Assembly (NCBI GenBank): GCA_025359505.1 | Contig: JANYHH010000100.1 | Span: 1-32,165, forward strand | Length of the DNA: 32,165 bases | Reading direction: 5' to 3' | Origin: Deinococcales bacterium | GTDB lineage: Bacteria > Deinococcota > Deinococci > Deinococcales > JAAFIG01 | Shown here: one piece after another, positions 31,093 to 32,165 of the stretch | How positions within the stretch are numbered: the stretch's first letter is position 1 | Layout of the letters: each line of letters starts with the position of its first letter | Translations under genes and position numbers: made by a program | Notes under the pieces: model-generated | The model's input: only the letters and a program-made list of their open reading frames with translations | Database searches by the model: none | Told to the model about the DNA's origin: nothing

Positions 31093-31419
31093 ATGACGCG
31101 AATCATGGCGGGTGAGGTCAGTGAATTTGAGGTCGGTATGCAAAAAAGTTTGGAGTTCGGCAGCGATTACGTGTTGGTGCTGCGCTCCTTATCGGGGTTC
31201 TGGGCGATTGAGGATCGTTGTTCGCACGATGACAACGAGTTGCTGGGTGGCCCAATAACGGAGCAGGGCGGCGCAGCGCCGAGCATCAAATGTTTGCGGC
31301 ACGGTGCGAGCTTTGACTTGGGCACGGGCAAGGCTTTGTCGCTGCCCGCCTTCAAGGCCGTCAAGTCGTACCGCGTGGTGCTCGAGGGAACTCAGGTCTG
31401 GGTCGAGTCGAAAATATAA
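31093..31419 (+). CDS. Rieske [2Fe-2S] ferredoxin
   Basis: The 108-residue single-domain protein carries the two Rieske boxes: CSHDD (Cys-x-His) and CLRHGASFD (Cys-x2-His), followed by TGKALSLPAFKAVKSYRV. This is the NirD/BphF-type soluble ferredoxin that passes electrons to an oxygenase. The window encodes a Rieske oxygenase at 4864, but 26 kb separate them, so a partnership is only possible. A leaderless -10 box is in place. Confidence 0.88.
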   Translation: MTRIMAGEVSEFEVGMQKSLEFGSDYVLVLRSLSGFWAIEDRCSHDDNELLGGPITEQGGAAPSIKCLRHGASFDLGTGKALSLPAFKAVKSYRVVLEGTQVWVESKI

Positions 31420-31507
31420 AGTAAAGTAATGCGTGTTTGACGAGTTTATTTTGATGTGATCTGAGTTTTAAGCTGTCTGTCTCGAGGCGTTTTGTTGTCA
31501 GCTTAGT
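31420..31507. other. Gap between the Rieske ferredoxin gene and the HU hairpin
   Basis: About 90 bp without a gene or clear terminator; AT-rich after 31425 with one CTCGAG near 31481. Confidence 0.4.
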
Positions 31508-31546
31508 GCCCACCTCGTGCCAGTCGGCACAAACACGAAGGTGGGG
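31508..31546. other. Long hairpin upstream of the HU gene
   Basis: CCCACCTCGTG pairs with CACGAAGGTGGG (one bulged A), and an inner GTGCC-AGTC-GGCAC competes with it. It ends 3 bp before the -35 TTGACA of the HU promoter. It may be an operator, a terminator without T-run, or a repeat. Confidence 0.6.
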
Positions 31547-31549
31547 GAG

Positions 31550-31579
31550 TTGACAAATACGCCTCCCGCGTAGCAAAGT
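31550..31579 (+). promoter_or_regulatory. Probable HU promoter
   Basis: Perfect -35 TTGACA (31550-31555); the -10 is weak (CAAAGT after 18 nt, or TAGCAA after 15). Confidence 0.4.
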
Positions 31580-31599
31580 GTGTCGCGGAGGTAATAAAA

Positions 31600-31878
31600 A
31601 TGGCAGATCGCATGGGTAAGGCTCATTTGGTTGCAGAAGTCTCGACGAAAGCCGGAGTGACCCGCAAGGCCGCTGGCTCGGCAGTTGACGCGATGATCGC
31701 GGCAATCACCGGCGGCGTCAAAAAGGGCAGCGTCACGCTCCCCGGTCTGGGAACCTTCAGCGTCGTGAAAACCAAGGCTCGCACCGGCGTCAAACCCGGA
31801 ACCAAAGAGAAGATCAAGATTCCAGCCGGTAAGCGCTTGAAGTTCAAGGCCAGCAGCACGCTTAAGGGCAAAGTCTAA
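31600..31878 (+). CDS. DNA-binding protein HU
   Basis: HU is the small nucleoid protein that bends and compacts DNA as a dimer. The 92-residue protein reads GKAHLVAEVSTKAGVTRKAA, GSVTLPGLGTFSVVKTKART and GVKPGTKEKIKIPAGKRLKF, the full IHF/HU family pattern, with a DNA-arm sequence (RTGVKPGT) in place of the common RxxRNPxTG. It lacks the long Lys-rich N-terminal extension reported for Deinococcus radiodurans HU. ATG 31600 has a GGAGGT site 7 nt upstream. Confidence 0.94.
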   Translation: MADRMGKAHLVAEVSTKAGVTRKAAGSAVDAMIAAITGGVKKGSVTLPGLGTFSVVKTKARTGVKPGTKEKIKIPAGKRLKFKASSTLKGKV

Positions 31879-31898
31879 ACCAGCGTTTCAATTTCTAA

Positions 31899-31930
31899 AG
31901 TAGGGGCGCAGCGTGCTGCGCCCTCTTTTT
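31899..31930 (+). terminator. HU terminator formed by dispersed hairpin element, copy E
   Basis: AGTAGGGGCGCAGCG followed by TGCTGCGCCC and TCTTTTTATT: stem GGGCGCAGC/GCTGCGCCC. It is a member of the hairpin family (start GTAGGGGCG) but is followed by a T-run, so it doubles as an intrinsic terminator. Confidence 0.8.
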
Positions 31931-31936
31931 ATTGTT

Positions 31937-32107
31937 CTAAACGCGTCCATGCTCACGTTGATACTCAAGGAATCCCTGAATGTCAACGCGTAAATCAGCA
32001 TTGCAACGTTCATCAGTTGCATAAAAGCGCAGCAAATCTAGTAAAACGCGTTCACTTATTCTCGAGGTGATGTTTGGTGTGTTGAGCCTAACTACTGGAC
32101 AGAAGTG
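31937..32107 (-). pseudogene. Short open frame without start, possible gene remnant
   Basis: On the minus strand, an open frame of about 56 codons ends at TAG 31937-31939 and reads SERVLLDLLRFYATDE, then ADLRVDIQGFLEYQREHG. It looks like real protein, but there is no start codon and an in-frame TGA closes it upstream. It may be the 3' part of a disrupted gene. No family is recognised. Confidence 0.35.
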
Positions 32108-32165
32108 GGATCACGTCGTCCAGCACGAGCCTCCCAGCGCACCCAGATAACAAGATTTGCCGCAA
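32088..32165 (-). CDS. C-terminal end of a gene entering from the right edge
   Basis: The last 25 codons read LRQILLSGCAGRLVLDDVIP then LLSSS and stop at TAG 32088-32090. It is open to the window edge. Too short to identify; it could also be the upstream, frameshifted part of the remnant at 31937. Confidence 0.3.
   Translation of the reverse strand: MRQILLSGCAGRLVLDDVIPLLSSS

Noticed and set aside
31093-31419. Ferredoxin as dedicated partner of the oxygenase at 4864
   Set aside because: They are 26 kb apart with no shared regulation visible; kept only as a possibility.

Overview
The window is bacterial chromosome, most probably from the Deinococcota (Deinococcales-like). The RecO, type-2-like IleRS, SigA, ribosomal protein S1 and DUF4388 sequences have a Deinococcus character. 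Many genes have a TAnnnT -10 box only 5-8 nt upstream of the start codon, the leaderless layout known from Deinococcus. This placement is recognition from memory, not a search. Host genes sampled by eye are about 60% G+C; two membrane-protein genes are only about 30-40% and look acquired.

The most striking property is sequence-wide. The palindrome CTCGAG occurs about 238 times by hand count in 32 kb, on average every 135 bp, where about 8-10 would be expected by chance. It appears in all three codon phases, between genes and inside terminator stems, so the pressure acts on DNA rather than protein. It resembles the HIP1 palindrome of cyanobacteria. A second family of about 27-bp hairpins (consensus start GTAGGGGCGA) has five copies.

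Layout: 1-140 tail of an ISAs1-family transposase; 189-2593 moaA, recO and a MocA-like nucleotidyltransferase; 2641-2778 a relic of a TMEM175-type channel gene; 2910-4766 a TetR/MFS efflux pair with twin operators; 4864-7144 an overlapping operon of Rieske oxygenase, HAD phosphatase (interrupted by TGA) and GNAT acetyltransferase; 7153-8702 a secreted C39-like peptidase plus an AT-rich membrane protein; 8864-11582 dnaB, a secreted CAP protein and rph; 11647-13244 a two-component system; 13542-15077 a B12-binding-type radical SAM protein; 15135-15793 a decaying PIN/RHH toxin-antitoxin pair; 15867-18279 divergent rpmB and rpsA; 18285-20603 a zinc-ribbon protein, a DinB-fold protein and a DUF4388 protein.

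The region 20659-25498 is the most unusual. A complete Ile-specific T-box leader (AUC specifier, terminator) lies 1.2 kb upstream of ileS. Between them are a Nudix gene, a 27-codon relic joining the start of ileS to a second, degenerate 3' half of the T-box, and an AT-rich membrane-protein gene. This looks like a tandem duplication with its junction at a shared CCCTCGAG, creating two cargo slots under T-box control. The IleRS itself has AMHH where class I synthetases carry HxGH.

The right part holds a four-hairpin array, rpoD (with an Ala/Lys/Ser/Pro-rich N-terminal extension of about 248 residues), glgA, an uncharacterised protein, an SDR, a GNAT-like protein, a Rieske ferredoxin and an HU gene whose terminator is one of the dispersed hairpins.
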